A stretch of DNA of 64,000 nt from Gamsiella multidivaricata (GCF_025024155.1 NW_026251782.1:113784-177783); one strand, 5' to 3'. Shown: positions 25,520-38,058, counted from the first letter of the stretch. Program-made: numbers and translations. Notes: generated by a model not told the origin, from the sequence alone.

Positions 25520-28500
25520 TGTGCGACGATTGAGGGAGTGATAAGGGGATTAGAGATTAAGGATTAAGGTATATATTGGATGGGATGGGGTCGAGAGCGA
25601 GCTGGTCAGTGTAGGAGTGAGTGTTGGTGGGGAGGATGCATCGGTGTTCAAGACGATCCTCAGCTGCGGGAGAGAGAGTGGAGGTGGAGGTGGAGGCGGA
25701 GGCGGAGGAGGATGGGAATGACGCAAGTGGGGTGTGAAGGGAGTGGAGGGAAAGGGTCTGAGTGAGTGAGTGGATGAGTAGGATGGGTGTATATGTAAGC
25801 AGAGCGGCAACAGACAGCAGACGAGCAAAAGGCAGCAAACAGCGAAACGGTGATAGCAGAAGAAAAAGAGGGGGACCCCTTTGCGACCTGGCCTGTTATA
25901 TAGGGCCCACTCACGCCATCGCACCTCCACCGCGACTGAATCGCAAGTGAATACCCTGTGCTGGAAGCACGGGAGAGGGGGGCGCCGGAGGAATAAAAGG
26001 GTGTTTTTTATGCCGGTGAGCGGAAAGGGACTGCGACTGACAAACCGGGGCTAGCACACGACCTAACCTGCTGTAGTCTAGTCTAGTCTAGTCTAGTCTG
26101 CGTCGGTGTACACGCTCAGAGTGCGCACACACACACTCAAAACCTGCTTTGCTCGCTTGCGTGTTTGTTTTGTTTGTTTGCCTATTTGCCCGATGCGGAT
26201 GACGAACCAATCCCTCTCCCGACGGAGTCTGAGTCTTTTTTTCTTCTTTTTTCTTCTGCGGTTTACCCAGAATCCATGCCCTCTTTCAACCCAACTGCGC
26301 GCGCAGGATGCATGATGTGACCATGCACAGGGTCTTCCATATATGTCCATCCTGGCCACGCTCCATCTAACCGCGCAACGGCCCCTTCCTTGACTTGTCG
26401 CGAGAATGACATTGGGCCCCCATCAATCCCCTCTCCTCGCTGACAGGCTACATACCTCATTCTTATCCCCATTGCCCGTTGTCCATTGTCCATTGTCTAT
26501 TCTATATTTACACACCCACATATGTATATATATCTCACATATATCATGCCATGGGCCATCATAGGTCATGGTCATCAATTGCGTGTCTGCGCACGTTAGA
26601 CTAGTCCATGTTCCCGCTTGGCTCGCATGCATATAATCCATGCAGCTCATCATCTCTCTCTCTCTCTCGGGGTCTCTCCCCCCTTGATCGGTCTATTCTC
26701 TCTCTCCCTGACGAAAATTCCATGTCGTCCCTGCCCTATTTCTGTCTCAACCTACATTCGCTCACACTCTTCCTCATGGTGGGCCCCAACGAATAATGAG
26801 AAAAATAAAAAAGACGATCCAGAAAAATAGGCTGCTCTTTATATCACTTTGCTCTTTTTTTCCTCGGTCTCTGCTGCTCGTCGTTGTCTTATTGTGCATT
26901 AGATTAGATACCACACAGTTCTGTTGTTTCTGTTCACACGCGACCACGGATCTGACTTTACCCTTTTTTTTTTCCCTTTCATCTCTTTCCCCCCTCGTGA
27001 AAAGAAAAGAGAGGGAAGTACTTAAAAAGAGCTTACTTTAGCTGGAGCTGAGACTGAATTAACCCCTCGGGGGGAGAATGGGGGGAGAAAAAGTCCCCGC
27101 CGGACAAAACGGGCGGAGCATCGGACCAATGCAACATCCGCGAAAGTTGGGGGAGTTTAAGAAAACAACCTCACGTACACCGTATCAGACCGCATACGTA
27201 TGGCAAAGAAGCTCCTACTATAATACATATCATCCCTAATTCGACGAAGTCGGGGAGACACATCGACACATATCCAATCTGGTAACCGAGAGGGTGGGGG
27301 ACCAGACAGAAAAAAAGAGATAAGATGAGATTTGGTTTCGACAAAACCGTCCGTCTCAACCCACGGTAACCTTGTCCTTGATTGCTGACTGGACATCTCC
27401 CCCCCCCTTAAATCCTACTGCAAAGTTGATCATCTGCTGCAAAAGGATCCCCCTTTCATGAGGAGAGAGGAAAGGAGGGGAGGGAAAGGAATTTGTTGTT
27501 GGAGCTGCGCATAACATCAAACAACAACAACAACAAAAAAAAAGCGCATAATCCAATGTTTGTGCAAGTTTATTTGTTTCTGAACCTGTTCTTCATTTGT
27601 TGTTGTTGTTTGTTGCCCACAACTGCAGGTCGTGTGCGTGGGGGAGGGAGGGGGGAAAGAAGGTCGCAACGACATTTTTTGTTTCAACAAGGGAAAATAG
27701 ACTAGACAAGTTATAAAACTTGTATGCGCACGCACAAAAAAAAAAAAAAAAAACTCTCTTCCTCCCCCTTCATGCCCTTTTTGCTTTCAAAGGCCAGAAC
27801 TTCCTGGGGTTTGGTTCCATGTTCCCTCGATCGCTGTGTGCACAAATATTCAATTGGGCGGAAAACGGGTTTTTTTAGCCTTTGATGGCTCAACCGCCAT
27901 CTCACTCTTGGCGACGAGTAGCCCATATAGCAAAAAAAAAAAAAAAATATCTCAGCGTTCAAAGAGTACACTTAGACTATCTGCAGACTATGGAAGGAAA
28001 AGAACTTTCTACAAAAATAATCCAACGGACATCTCTCTTTCTTTTTTTTTGCGCGGGCCTACCTTTGTTCCTTTTTGAGAAACTGAGTCGTGTCGTGTGA
28101 GAGAAAGAAGAAACCTTGTTACTCCGACGGAATCTTGGGGGGGAGGAGAGAGGCATGGCCACACGGTCCCACTTTGTTGTTGCCATTAGGAGAGGAGGAG
28201 GAGAGGGGGGGATATGCAGCGAAACGAGAACAAATCTTTATTTTTTCTCTCGAATGCTGTTTAGAAATTAAACGCGAAACAGAACTAAAGACCTTGTCCC
28301 TTCGTCTTTTTCCGGAACACTGGTGTTCAGAATTTTACATGTCTTTTCGTTCGTAACTTTTTTTTTCTACACAATTTCCCATGCCTTTGATACAAATTGA
28401 AGGGTAGACTAGACTGGTTTGTGCCTTGATTCATGCTCTCTCTAAAATGATATTCCGCATCCAAATTAATAGTTTATAACAACTAGAATCTCCTGACCTG

Positions 28501-28612
28501 CAATATGTAATACAAGAGCACTGAAACAGCATATTTCCATATTTGTCTCCCAATGCTTGCTGACTGGCCGTGATAGTGGTGCTGGCGGCACTAGGATGGG
28601 GGAGTAGCATTG

Positions 28613-28649
<37 letters not shown>

Positions 28650-28736
28650 CGCGAAGCTGGGCGTGCTGGGTTTTATTGAATAAAGACTGAGGTTCAAGTA
28701 CGGAAGGCGGGCATGTGTCTTGAATACCAAATAGTT
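25520..28736. other. Gene-free stretch between housekeeping and repeat-rich parts
   Basis: No gene supported over 3.2 kb. The first part is the AUR1 promoter region. Simple repeats include five TAGTC units at about 26076-26099, CTCT runs near 26656-26669, TATATA near 26524-26532 and a 36-base A tract at 28613-28648. Short frames on both strands show no family signal. Confidence 0.5.
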
Positions 28737-29192
28737 TCAATATCTCTTTTGTTCAATACAATCATCTTTGACATTGGGGCATGATCTTATCCATAAGAAA
28801 CTCCTGCCACTCTTAGCGGAACAAGACAAATCTTTCGCATAAAGAGGATAGTCGGACATCAATTGACTCTTAACAGTGGAACGAAGCACTGTCGCAAGGT
28901 AGTCTTGCATTAAAAATGTCAACGTCCACCATGTTGCGGTGATCCCGGCAGGTAGTTTCAATTGAAGTACAGGACTTGTTCGGCCATTTGAGAAAAGCGA
29001 CAGCAAGTAGGTTACTAGCATTTGGCAGCAGTGAGTCACACTGTACTCTCCCAGGCATGCTTTTCTCTTGAGAGAAGGAATGGTGGAGAGCTTGCTCTCC
29101 CATGTGGAATGCTTGTGCCAGTGGTCAATGACAAACGGAGCGTCATCCTTGACGACAATGTCCTCGACCATTTGGGGCGATATCAACGTCAT
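28737..29192 (-). CDS. Unrecognised open frame, possibly a gene fragment
   Basis: An open frame of 151 residues with ordinary amino-acid composition (for example HWHKHSTWESKLSTIPSL). No domain, signal peptide or membrane segment is recognised. A start codon in good context and upstream exons are not evident, and the neighbourhood is repeat-rich, so it may be a remnant of a lineage-specific family. It is separated from the LINE by about 400 bases without a gene. Confidence 0.25.
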   Translation of the reverse strand: MTLISPQMVEDIVVKDDAPFVIDHWHKHSTWESKLSTIPSLKRKACLGEYSVTHCCQMLVTYLLSLFSNGRTSPVLQLKLPAGITATWWTLTFLMQDYLATVLRSTVKSQLMSDYPLYAKDLSCSAKSGRSFLWIRSCPNVKDDCIEQKRY

Positions 29193-29606
29193 TGGTGTTG
29201 TGAATGCGCGGGGTAGGTAATTTGTTCATTTTGCCATGTTAATATAAATCTATATATTTTTTTGCTTCTACGCGTCTACGAAGGTGGGATCGGCAACCAT
29301 TTTGGCTGTCCGTCAATACGGGTGCGGACTTTTAGCCTCTGTCCATGAATTCTCTGCATCTGGCTATGTTCACTGTCACACATCTGATGCCTCACAGATC
29401 CGAGTAGAGAAGGGAGCTACTTTTTTTGCGTTGTTGTTTGTTTCTGGCATATTAGTCTTTGGTTTGTGTAAGACTTGTGGGTGAACGAGGGAAACGAGTG
29501 AACAAGGCGAGTGAACAAAGACGCTAGACTGTTGTGAGTATATGAACTGGGGCCTACATAGTCTGTCCTTCCTTATATATATCAGACGAATAAAGGTCCT
29601 GATTAG
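29193..29606. other. Non-coding, flank of the LINE target site
   Basis: No gene recognised. The sequence at 29607-29627 is the left copy of the LINE target-site duplication, so this stretch and the sequence from 31881 onward were adjacent before insertion. Confidence 0.5.
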
Positions 29607-29627
29607 AATCCATGGTTCTAGACGTTT
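29607..29627. repeat. LINE target-site duplication, 3' copy
   Basis: A 21-base sequence starting AATCCATGGTTC, repeated exactly at 31860-31880. It borders the poly-T that represents the LINE poly(A) tail. The last few T are shared with the tail. Confidence 0.93.
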
Positions 29628-31859
29628 TTTTTTTTTTTTTTTTATTGACGCCAGATCCCCCCAGGCGTGCAGGCGTGCCACAGGCTGCATTGTCCAAGCC
29701 TCGGCTTGGACTGTCAGCCGGCCGATAGTTACCTAAAGATAGCTATCAAGAGGCCCCCACTAAACTAATGTAAAATGAGGAACCAAATACCTATGGTGCA
29801 CATTCTGAGTCGTATGGTTTCTAATACTTGAGCCGGGGCCCAAAACCGCTACGCAACCTGTCGGGTCCGATGGGTCCTCTCCTAGTCAAGATCACGGGCC
29901 AATATGAATTTTATCCTCCTTCCTCTCTCCATCTCGTTCAACACCACCTTTCCCTGGAGATGGTCCACCAAGCGGCTGTCTGCTCTCCTCCTCGCCGCTG
30001 TCGTAACCTCCTCTTGGGGCTGTTGTCTCACAAAGCCCTGGGTCTCACCTCCTACCTGGACCCCGGCTTTCTTCATCCTCGTGCATATGCCCTCGGACTT
30101 TTCCCATGCCACTGTGGCACTACATCGCTCCTTCCATAACTCCTCTCGGCCAAAAGCCTCAACTCGTTCTACAAAACGTCCAACCAGGTAAGCCGCGATG
30201 CTCTTCGACGTCTTCAAGAGTAGCGCCCAATCCGTTGTCAGGAACTTTGGTACGAGCCCGTGGTATATGTCTGTCGTTGTCCATAGCCTGGTAGGCGGTG
30301 CTGCCTGCTGTACGTTTTCTTGACTGCTCACTCCTTCTCCTTCTTCCTCATGGACATTCTCTCTGTCCTCGCCACCATTGTCCCTGTCTCGCCGCTCCTC
30401 CAGCAGCCTTATCCAGTCATCATCTCGCGTATCCACCATCGTTTCCACTCCCCGGATATCACGCAGACTCCACCAAAGGGTGTCTAACTCGCACGGGGTA
30501 AAACTCGGTTCGGTGCGTGTGAATTGTCGACCATCCTTGATTGCCTCCTCCATGTCGCACAACCACTTTTTCCTCGCCTTATCTACCAAGGTGCGTCCAA
30601 GACTTAGAACCCCATCAAGTGTCTTTCTCCATTCTTCCTGTCGTCTGTTCTGTGTGACTCTGCAGACCCAGAGGTGCTGGGCATCCTCCACCATGGTAAG
30701 GCACACTTGGCATCTGTCAGTGGTATACAGATTCGGCTTCCACCTGTGCATGTACTGCATGGTTGGCAGCATACCATGGATTTTCTTGATCCTGTGGGAT
30801 CGATGGTTGCAATCCGCAAGGCTGGTGAAAAAACCCCCTGGCGGATTTTTCTCATGTATTATAGCAAGGCTGGATCGCCACTCCACTTCTTCCCACTGCT
30901 GAATAAATTGTTTCGTTCGTTGTTGACAAGTCCATGCATGATGGTTTCTGGCTGCAGACTGATGCTTGATCAATTGGCGAATGTCGTCCTCCGCTGACTG
31001 ACCACAGAAAGTCGTATGTGTCTTCATGCTCGTGAAATATTGTGTGTTCAGTTGCCATGGCCGTCGCCCACTGTCGTGTGCGTTGTCCGCCAGTTCGTCG
31101 GCGGCCTCATTTCCAGTATCGCCACTGTGTCCTTTAACCCACTGAACATTTACTTTGCTGCCCTGCTGCGCGTACGCCTCGTAGATCACAGCCCACCAGT
31201 TGGCATATGCTGCTCTCAACCGCCGTCGTGGAGTAGTTGTATGTCGATTCTTAACTAACGCCGCAAACTGTTGGACCACTGCTCTATTGTCGATATGAAT
31301 AATGGCGTTGCGATCCCGGGGACAGCACAGAATTGTCGCGAGCAGACCCACCAGTTCTGCTTTGGTGGATGATGCGTAATCCGTCGTTGTACCACAGATA
31401 GCCTTCTGAAATGAGCCGTCGACGCATCTATAGACACTACCGAACGATTGGCTGACTGTGTCCGAGCCAGCGTTCTTCACTGATCCATCCGAATAAAGGA
31501 CAATTTCCTCCAGCCCAGGCGGGATCCTCCATCGAGTCTCACGGATCGTTTGCCATGTCTCCTGGTCAATATCAACCCATGGGAAATCGATCATTTGTGC
31601 TGGCGGAGCCAAGGACGCGAGCGCTGCCGCATCCTGAATGGTAGTTGGCTGTGAATCCATGTCCTTGAGTGCTGCTTTTTCCATTTCATGTACCTTCTGG
31701 TCCTCATCCATCCCATTATATTTTTCACGTCGCTGTCGCTGTCTATATTCCTTGAGTCGGACCGCGATATTGTACGTATGCAAAGCATTCTCAGCAGTAC
31801 GCCTCGCTTGTCTGTCCTCGGTCTCCGTGAGGGGCCCTATCACCTCTCGCAGGATTTCA
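29628..31859 (-). mobile_element. 5'-truncated LINE (non-LTR retrotransposon)
   Basis: A minus-strand insertion of about 2.2 kb flanked by an exact 21-base duplication. At its 3' end (low coordinate) is a poly(A) tail, seen as T at 29625-29643 on the + strand. The 5' end is truncated inside the second open frame, so only the RNase H and C-terminal part remain. These are the standard marks of target-primed reverse transcription. The clean duplication and intact frame point to a fairly recent event. Confidence 0.92.
29882..31843 (-). CDS. LINE ORF2 C-terminal part: RNase H and zinc-binding tail
   Basis: 653 residues from the first ATG after the truncation. The RNase H domain spans about 112-260 with acidic residues D119 (LYSDGS), E163 (STKAELVG), D185 (IHIDNRA) and D249 after KGHSGDTGNEAADELA. 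A later Cys/His motif (CQVC then H-L-W-V-C) is the zinc knuckle typical of LINE ORF2 tails. Endonuclease and reverse transcriptase are missing because the insertion is 5'-truncated. The frame has no stop, so decay since insertion is slight. It cannot be autonomous. Confidence 0.9.
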   Translation of the reverse strand: MIGPLTETEDRQARRTAENALHTYNIAVRLKEYRQRQRREKYNGMDEDQKVHEMEKAALKDMDSQPTTIQDAAALASLAPPAQMIDFPWVDIDQETWQTIRETRWRIPPGLEEIVLYSDGSVKNAGSDTVSQSFGSVYRCVDGSFQKAICGTTTDYASSTKAELVGLLATILCCPRDRNAIIHIDNRAVVQQFAALVKNRHTTTPRRRLRAAYANWWAVIYEAYAQQGSKVNVQWVKGHSGDTGNEAADELADNAHDSGRRPWQLNTQYFTSMKTHTTFCGQSAEDDIRQLIKHQSAARNHHAWTCQQRTKQFIQQWEEVEWRSSLAIIHEKNPPGGFFTSLADCNHRSHRIKKIHGMLPTMQYMHRWKPNLYTTDRCQVCLTMVEDAQHLWVCRVTQNRRQEEWRKTLDGVLSLGRTLVDKARKKWLCDMEEAIKDGRQFTRTEPSFTPCELDTLWWSLRDIRGVETMVDTRDDDWIRLLEERRDRDNGGEDRENVHEEEGEGVSSQENVQQAAPPTRLWTTTDIYHGLVPKFLTTDWALLLKTSKSIAAYLVGRFVERVEAFGREELWKERCSATVAWEKSEGICTRMKKAGVQVGGETQGFVRQQPQEEVTTAARRRADSRLVDHLQGKVVLNEMERGRRIKFILARDLD

Positions 31860-31880
31860 ATCCATGGTTCTAGACGTTTC
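31860..31880. repeat. LINE target-site duplication, 5' copy
   Basis: Exact match to 29607-29627, bordering the truncated 5' end of the LINE. Confidence 0.93.
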
Positions 31881-33489
31881 GGTGCCGCCTTTGCTCATCT
31901 TTACATCATGTGATGAGGGCGACGTTGATCCAATCTTAGACGCGTCTAGCGTCACATGACAATACCAATCAGAGCTAAACTCTGACAACTAGCATTAAGA
32001 ATGAGGTGCCGAGTTCACGGCTTGACACGATGCCGCCCATGTATTGACAAAATACCTTTTTGTTATGTATCGGGCCGGTCATGGCGGTTGGGGTCCGGTG
32101 TGATGTAGTGGCTCCTAATCAGGTAAAAAAACAGGCTGTAAATACGTTGCTCAATAAAGGTCGCTATGAGAGACCGGGTCTGATAGATCACAAACGAGTG
32201 GAGAGTCGACTCTTTACAGAGGGTCCTAACGTAGTCGCAAAGAACCTGATCGACAATAGTCTCTGAAGACAGCGTCCACTCCACTCCTTCAAACTCCTCA
32301 TAGTGTTGCATAAACTCGTCGTCCATCCTCTGAATGGCTCCAGTGCTCAGTGTGCTTGTGGAGGAGGTTGACGAGCGCGGGGTCGACACAGATTGTGATG
32401 AGGATGGGGTCAGTGACGAACCTGCAACGCGCGTGCGTTTTGCTCGCACTGGACGGTCTGCAGGTCCTGAGAGTCCTTCGCTGAGAGGGCTGCTGGCGTG
32501 TCGAGCCTTCTTTATTACATAATGAAGGTAATATTTATACTGCTAGATCATGTGCTTAACACCCTTCAAGTACCCCAGGATGAGGGACTCAAGGTTTGCG
32601 CCGTTCTCATGAAAGCAAATAAACAAGCGGGCGAGGAGGGTGAGGAGTGCAGCGATATCAATGGCAGGCGGGGATATCAAAGGAAACAATATAGGTAGCT
32701 ATTGGGAACATAACATAAATCGACATTGTTGCCAGCGAGAAGCCGCCTGAAAGAAGTTTGTCGTTTGGAATGAAGAATGATTAAGAAAATAAAAGAGAGA
32801 AATACCAGGTGAGAGTGATGCGATGTTGAAAAGGTTATGCCTCGTTAGAAAGGAGAAATAAAAAAAGATCGATGTCCAGAGGGAATGCAATGAAAACAAG
32901 AGCAATGGCAGTGGGGCAATGGTAGTAGGGCTAGCCATGGAAGAACGATGAGGGGAAACAGTGCAGAGGTGGCCCATGCGCACCCTTTCACCATTCCAAC
33001 GGAAGACCGAGAGAGAGAGGTTCCTGAGACTCTTAAGCTATTGACGAATAAGACGCAGCAATCACTGAAAAGTCGCGTCCACTCAATAATAGCTGTTGCA
33101 CCAATTCATTGCCATCTCTCATTTTACCTCTTCACTCCCCTCGCTTCATTCCCTCTTCCTTCCTGCTCTTTACACGCTTGATCGACCAGCCACAACATGC
33201 CGCCTCTTCGCATCGGAAACAAAATCAGCCAGAAACATCTCTAGTAGACAAGATAATGGTAGTAACTATGGAGAGTGCAGCCTCTGGTTTTAGCTACGGT
33301 GGCCCAGCAATGTCTTCCCCGGCCGCGCTCGTGGCCACCCTTTAGCACCCTTTCTTGTTCGGCCAGACTGTGGAGATGATCGGTCGGAGTTGTAGTTCTC
33401 GCAACTTTTCCCTTGGGAAAACTGTAAGCACGACATCGCAGCTTCATCGGGTTGGAATTAGCTTGAGGTGCACTCATGCTTTAGCAGAC
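31881..33489. other. Decayed sequence with a possible gene remnant
   Basis: No intact gene is supported. A minus-strand open frame at 32063-32449 has a Ser-rich start followed by a protein-like segment (DEFMQHYEEFEGVEW) and may be the N-terminal remnant of a lineage-specific family. An LTR-like head starts at 32099. Confidence 0.4.
32099..32190 (+). repeat. LTR-like head, related to copies at 43 kb and 55 kb
   Basis: Begins TGTGATGTAGTGGCTC and includes a polyadenylation-like AATAAAGG. It aligns with the reverse complement of the sequence ending at 43357 and resembles the terminus of the solo LTR at 54927-55683. The other end could not be defined here. Confidence 0.5.
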
Positions 33490-34610
33490 TGTTGCCGATG
33501 ACATTCCGATTAAAGTCATCTCTGGGGCACTTGGTCACCTGAAGGACTCCACATTCTTGTATGTTCTTCGTTGGTGCTAACCATTACAGCATATTTTTTT
33601 TACTCAGTCTCATTAGGAGAGTATGTGAAAGAACTGGTGCCTACAGAAGAGGAAGCAAGGATACAGTAAAGCAAGGATGCAAGGATGCATTCACCTCTCG
33701 ACGTGGGCAATTTATGAGTCAGGTTGAGTCACCTGTGCAGCTGTGGATGTATCCTGATGGTCAGTCATCGGCCGTCTTAGTGAAGCGCAATCTCTATGAA
33801 TGGAGAACACCCTGAGACCTGATGCTGTCTTTAATACATCATTCAGGGATTGTTTGTTCTCGTAAAGGCGTATACCAGGGTTACTCACCAGAGCCTATCG
33901 TTGCCGAGGATTCGAGCCTTCAAATAGGTTGAAAAGAGCTGACAAACAAGTCGACGAATCTAAGCAGTATCAGAATGGGAAGACTATTGAGAGCGACGAG
34001 TGATCGCTGGACTGTAATATAGACGATCGAAATAAACGAGTTCTAGAGAATGCTTCAATCGATTTTAGTTGGAGTGAGGGATTTTGCGTCAGAGGAAAGA
34101 GGCGTTTCAGCAGAAGAAGCTCATGAGGAGCTGCTACTGGAAAACGCAAAGCCCAACAGAGTGTTCAGCTCGTAGATAAATTTTTACGGAAGTAAAGACC
34201 ATCTACGCATCAAAGTTGCGGAGGATCCACCTTTCAACTTTGCTGTGTATCATGCTCTGTTCGTATAACTGAAGGCTCGTCATTTTCTCCTTTGGTTCAT
34301 CCGTAATGGCGTTTTCATTCTATCTAAGTCGAAGCACCTCATGTGATGCTTTATGTCCGGTCAAGAAGGCTCATTTATTTTATGACTTATTTGTTTGTAC
34401 ATCGACGTGAACATTGTGTGAGAAGCGGCATGGGTCTATAGATATGGTCCCTTTCACAAAAACTCCTTCCTCGGCTGTAGGTCATGGGCTGTGGTAGCAC
34501 AAGCAGCTTGGGCTGTCATCGTTGCCACTTTGGCCATTGCTTTGGCTTCCATTGCTTTGAAGGCCGAGTCCACGCGAGAAAAAAGGTGTCGTTGAAACTG
34601 TCCTCGTTAG
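33490..34610 (+). pseudogene. Decayed protein-like sequence of unknown family
   Basis: Protein-like segments appear in changing frames and are separated by stops: one near 33490-33585 (IKVISGALGHLKDSTFLYV), another at 33650-33812 (FTSRRGQFMSQVESPVQL), then pieces around 33850-34600. The lengths and composition suggest an old gene broken by frameshifts and stops, but no family was recognised. Confidence 0.3.
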
Positions 34611-35628
34611 GCTCGTTTCCAATGGTCCGTCATACAAGCTTTGAGCGATTGTTGTCATCCGAATGAATATCCTCTCTAGTACCGTGCTTCCTTGCGTCCG
34701 TTGCCTCCTCCGATGGAAGATGCTGTTGTTGAACGACCTTCAGCTAGCAAAGAGAAAAGAGAAAAAAGTGGCTATACATTGTTCTTCAGAGTCGCAAAAG
34801 CTCGACGATATTAAGGATTGCAGGCAAAACGCCTCACACTCCACTACCACTACAGTAGTTAAGTATGAACCACCGTAGGGCTTGACTCGGAGAGCGTGCG
34901 AGTGAGGGCATCTTGCGCGCAAGGGCTACCTGACGGATCTCTCCACATGTCCGCCTCGTAAGCACGGCTTAGCGAAAGGAGGCGTCAAGCTCAATCTAAA
35001 TACCCAATGGTAAATGATAAGGCCCAAGCGTGCTCTGCCAAAAGACCAATGGATGCATCAATGAACACTAGCAGCTACCTCGGACATGTATCCAACATGC
35101 AAGACAGTGGAGCAAGCACAGGCTGAACCATGCCCAAGGTTTTGACAACGCGTGTGCCGACTAGTGCCACCATACCGCCCGGCGCCCGTGAACACTGAGC
35201 TCTACCTCGTGCAGTAGAGTCTTCATGTACAGCGAGCGGAACCCAGGCGTTCCATCAGCCGACTGAAGAAATGAGAGTTGATTCGTACCTGTTGTTTGGA
35301 AAAGCAAATCCTTGCTTCCAGAGGGAAGAGTGGGCAGAGACCTATCGAGCCAGTAACATAGATGGGAAGAATAGAGATGCCTCGCACATTTCCAGCAGTA
35401 CCTTTGTGTTCTCCACTCCACCTCGGTCAGTCCCAGCAATGTCGTCCAGCTCTACTTTCATCAACCACCGCAATTGGGCAATAAACACAAAGGGCCACAT
35501 AGACATTGAGACGTTCGTCAAGAGTTTCAATTACACCGACAAAGTACAGGCGCACCACGACTACAGGAAACTTATCAACGACGAATGCATTGGCAAGACG
35601 CGCCGACTGCATTGCCAGCACAACGTCA
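34611..35628. other. No clear gene
   Basis: Short frames only. A frame starting at 35439 (MSSSSTFINHRNW, 71 codons) ends just inside the next gene model and could be an upstream exon of it or a remnant in another frame; no consistent splice joining the two was found. Confidence 0.35.
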
Positions 35629-36176
35629 ATGATAGCAGGGTTTACGAGCTCTGAAGCTACATTTCCACATCCCAGCCCAGTGATACTTGATATTGAAGGC
35701 CTTAGCGCCTTGCCATATGTCATTCGGAAGGTGCAACCAGGCGTGTTCGGCGCAGGAACTGTCACCGAAGCAGGACAAATGATATACCTCCCACAGACCG
35801 TGGATGACATCGCTAATTTTCTCGATGATGGCCATCTGTCCGCGTTGCTTTGTATCAAGGTATAATGAGAATCCACTCGATATCAACCTTTTGTCCTTGG
35901 CCTTCTTCTCTTACCTAAACAACCACTGTTTCTCTTTTACCATAGAGACACAGCCTTCAGTTCATTGAAATCGTTAAGAAAGGAGTGTCTGTGGTTAAAA
36001 AAGTAGCCGCACAAGCTAAGATGATGGGCAAAAGCATTGAAAAAACAGATTCTAGTGCTATTATCAACACACCCACCAAGGCCCAGCTGGAACGGAAGCA
36101 GCAACAACAGCAGCAGTATCAACAGCATCAACAAGTTTGGCAGAAAAAAAGAAGCTTTAAAGATGATGTAGCCTAG
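35629..36176 (+). CDS. Unrecognised two-exon gene with glutamine-rich tail
   Basis: Exons 35629-35859 and 35946-36176 join in phase across a GT-AG intron to give 153 residues. The first exon reads as an ordinary folded segment (VILDIEGLSALPYVIRKV, then YLPQTVDDIANFLDDG). The second contains a basic amphipathic stretch, a polyglutamine region and a basic end. No family was recognised. The start is uncertain because an upstream frame (from 35439) is also protein-like but out of phase. A 27-base A tract follows the stop. Confidence 0.45.
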
Positions 36177-36184
36177 CCATTCAC

Positions 36185-36217
<33 letters not shown>

Positions 36218-37688
36218 AGCAAAAGCACACCCTAGAATCTGAATGATGTTGCATAGCAAACTTTATGAAGCAGCTGAAATGATCGAATAAATCGAATAAC
36301 GGAGGTATTTGGATGAAAAAGCGGCTAGTATGTAACATGGTCAACGGCTCTGGCGTAGCAACTCATTCCTCTTCAGAAGAAGTGGCGAGTAAAGAAAAAC
36401 CATGAGCGTTGTCTCGTGTAACATACTATTGATTCAGAGACTACTCAGCTCCCATCGGTCAGTGACATTGGAGCCATCCCTGCCACCGTCATCGTGACCA
36501 GGACTGAGACCGAGACCAGAACCAGGACCAGAACTGCCGTTACCACGAGGCCCGCTACTACGACCGTTTTGCCCACTGGACCTTGGCCTACTGGTCCTTG
36601 GCTTACTTGGGCCAGGACCAGGACTGCTACCTGGATACAAACTGCAACTCAGCCTTGCGTCTGTACAACGACTCGTCCAACAGTTGCCACGACTCGTCCT
36701 TGGACTTGGTCCGAGAGACCCATCAACACCACCTTTGGAACCCTCGACCTGTCATGACTTTCCTCGGTATCCGTCCCACTTTCCCGGAACTGCAGATACT
36801 ATCTCTCTCGCCCCCGTGTCCCCCACACCACGACCCTTGCTCCTTTTCCTTCCATCACAGAGTGGATTTCAACAAAGAAAAAAAATAGGCGAAAAAGCGG
36901 GTTTGGATGTTCACATCGTTTAGTGTTGTAAAAACGTCTAGAGTTTTTGTCCACATGATCTTGTCATCCAGGATCGTGGCTATTCAGGTGGATCGTAGTG
37001 GTAGAGTGAATGGTGATGATGGAGGAGAATAAAAAGAGTGGAAGGGTACCAACTGACTTTTGATTTTCATGAATCCACTCTCCAAAGATTTATTTTTATG
37101 GAGGCGGGGAGAGTACACGCGTGTTGTCGCGATTAGAAACTCAAGTATCTACTCCTATGAACTGGACTCCTAGATTGCTAGGAGTCAAGGTCGGATTTTG
37201 GTAGAAGCCTACTTGCTGGGGATATTTGCGGTTACATGCTCAGTCATAGGTTCGTATGAGTTGTATCGAGGAAGAATAGAAACAAGGGGCGGGTTTGGTC
37301 ATTCGACTCAATTCCCCAGACGATGCACTGGTTGCCATTGAAAACGTATGCAGAGCAACTTCGGCTACGACAGAGACAAAAGTAGCTACCGTCCTGTCAA
37401 GAATGGAGATGGATAGCTAGGATGTGCGTATGAGGTTTATTGCTGGCTTTAAGAAGAACAGAGAAGAGAAATAAAGGAACGCTATGAGACGCGAATATCT
37501 ATGTGATTGGGCGATCCTGTGACACGTTCAGCTCCAAGTACGGGCATCCAGGAAGTAGACTGAGTGGTCTGCAAAGTAAGCGGATGAGGTCAATAAAGTA
37601 ACAAAGGCTATCCACAAAATACATATCCCTGACTTTTGAGAGATCCTGGGGAATTGAGAGAGCTTTTCCGGACTGTGAGCGCCTGTGT
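36177..37688. other. Low-complexity and unassigned sequence
   Basis: At 36434-36760 both strands carry open frames of low complexity (Thr/Arg or Gly/Ser/Pro rich), which follows from a repetitive GC-rich stretch. From 36900 to 37688 there is no open frame of note. Confidence 0.4.
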
Positions 37689-38058
37689 CGGGTTAGAGAC
37701 CAGCAAGGCCAAAGGGGCTCTGCCTTGACTCCTGTTCTTTATCCTCCACTCTCGTTCGTTATAAGACCATGATTGTTACCTGGTCGAAGGACTTCCAGGC
37801 TACGCGAGCGGACCCGCAGGAACACTTGGTTGCACTAGAGGTACAGCAGTTCAGACACACGGGTCCAGTCTCTACGCTTGCTAGGCGATGCGCTATGATA
37901 ACCAGCTATGGCAGAGTATACGAGTATGCCAATTAGGGTACAGTGGGCGTGTGGAGCGACTTAGGGAGTCGTACAGGGCAAGTGTTGTGCAAAAGTATTG
38001 GGAAGAAACAGACCAGGAACCTTTCGGCCCTGTTGTTCTGTGCTATTGATTGACCAAG
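37689..38058 (+). repeat. Dispersed repeat, inverted partner at 42735-43138
   Basis: About 370 bases that align, with scattered substitutions and small indels, to the reverse complement of 42735-43138. Shared blocks include GGTTCCTGGTCTGTTT, CTTTTGCACAACA and AAGTCGCTCCAC (as read in the 42.7 kb copy). No long frame is conserved. The identity of the repeat is unknown. Confidence 0.75.

Noticed and set aside
36434..36760. Collagen-like or Thr/Arg-rich frames on both strands
   Set aside because: A repetitive GC-rich stretch opens several frames; neither strand has a convincing gene structure.
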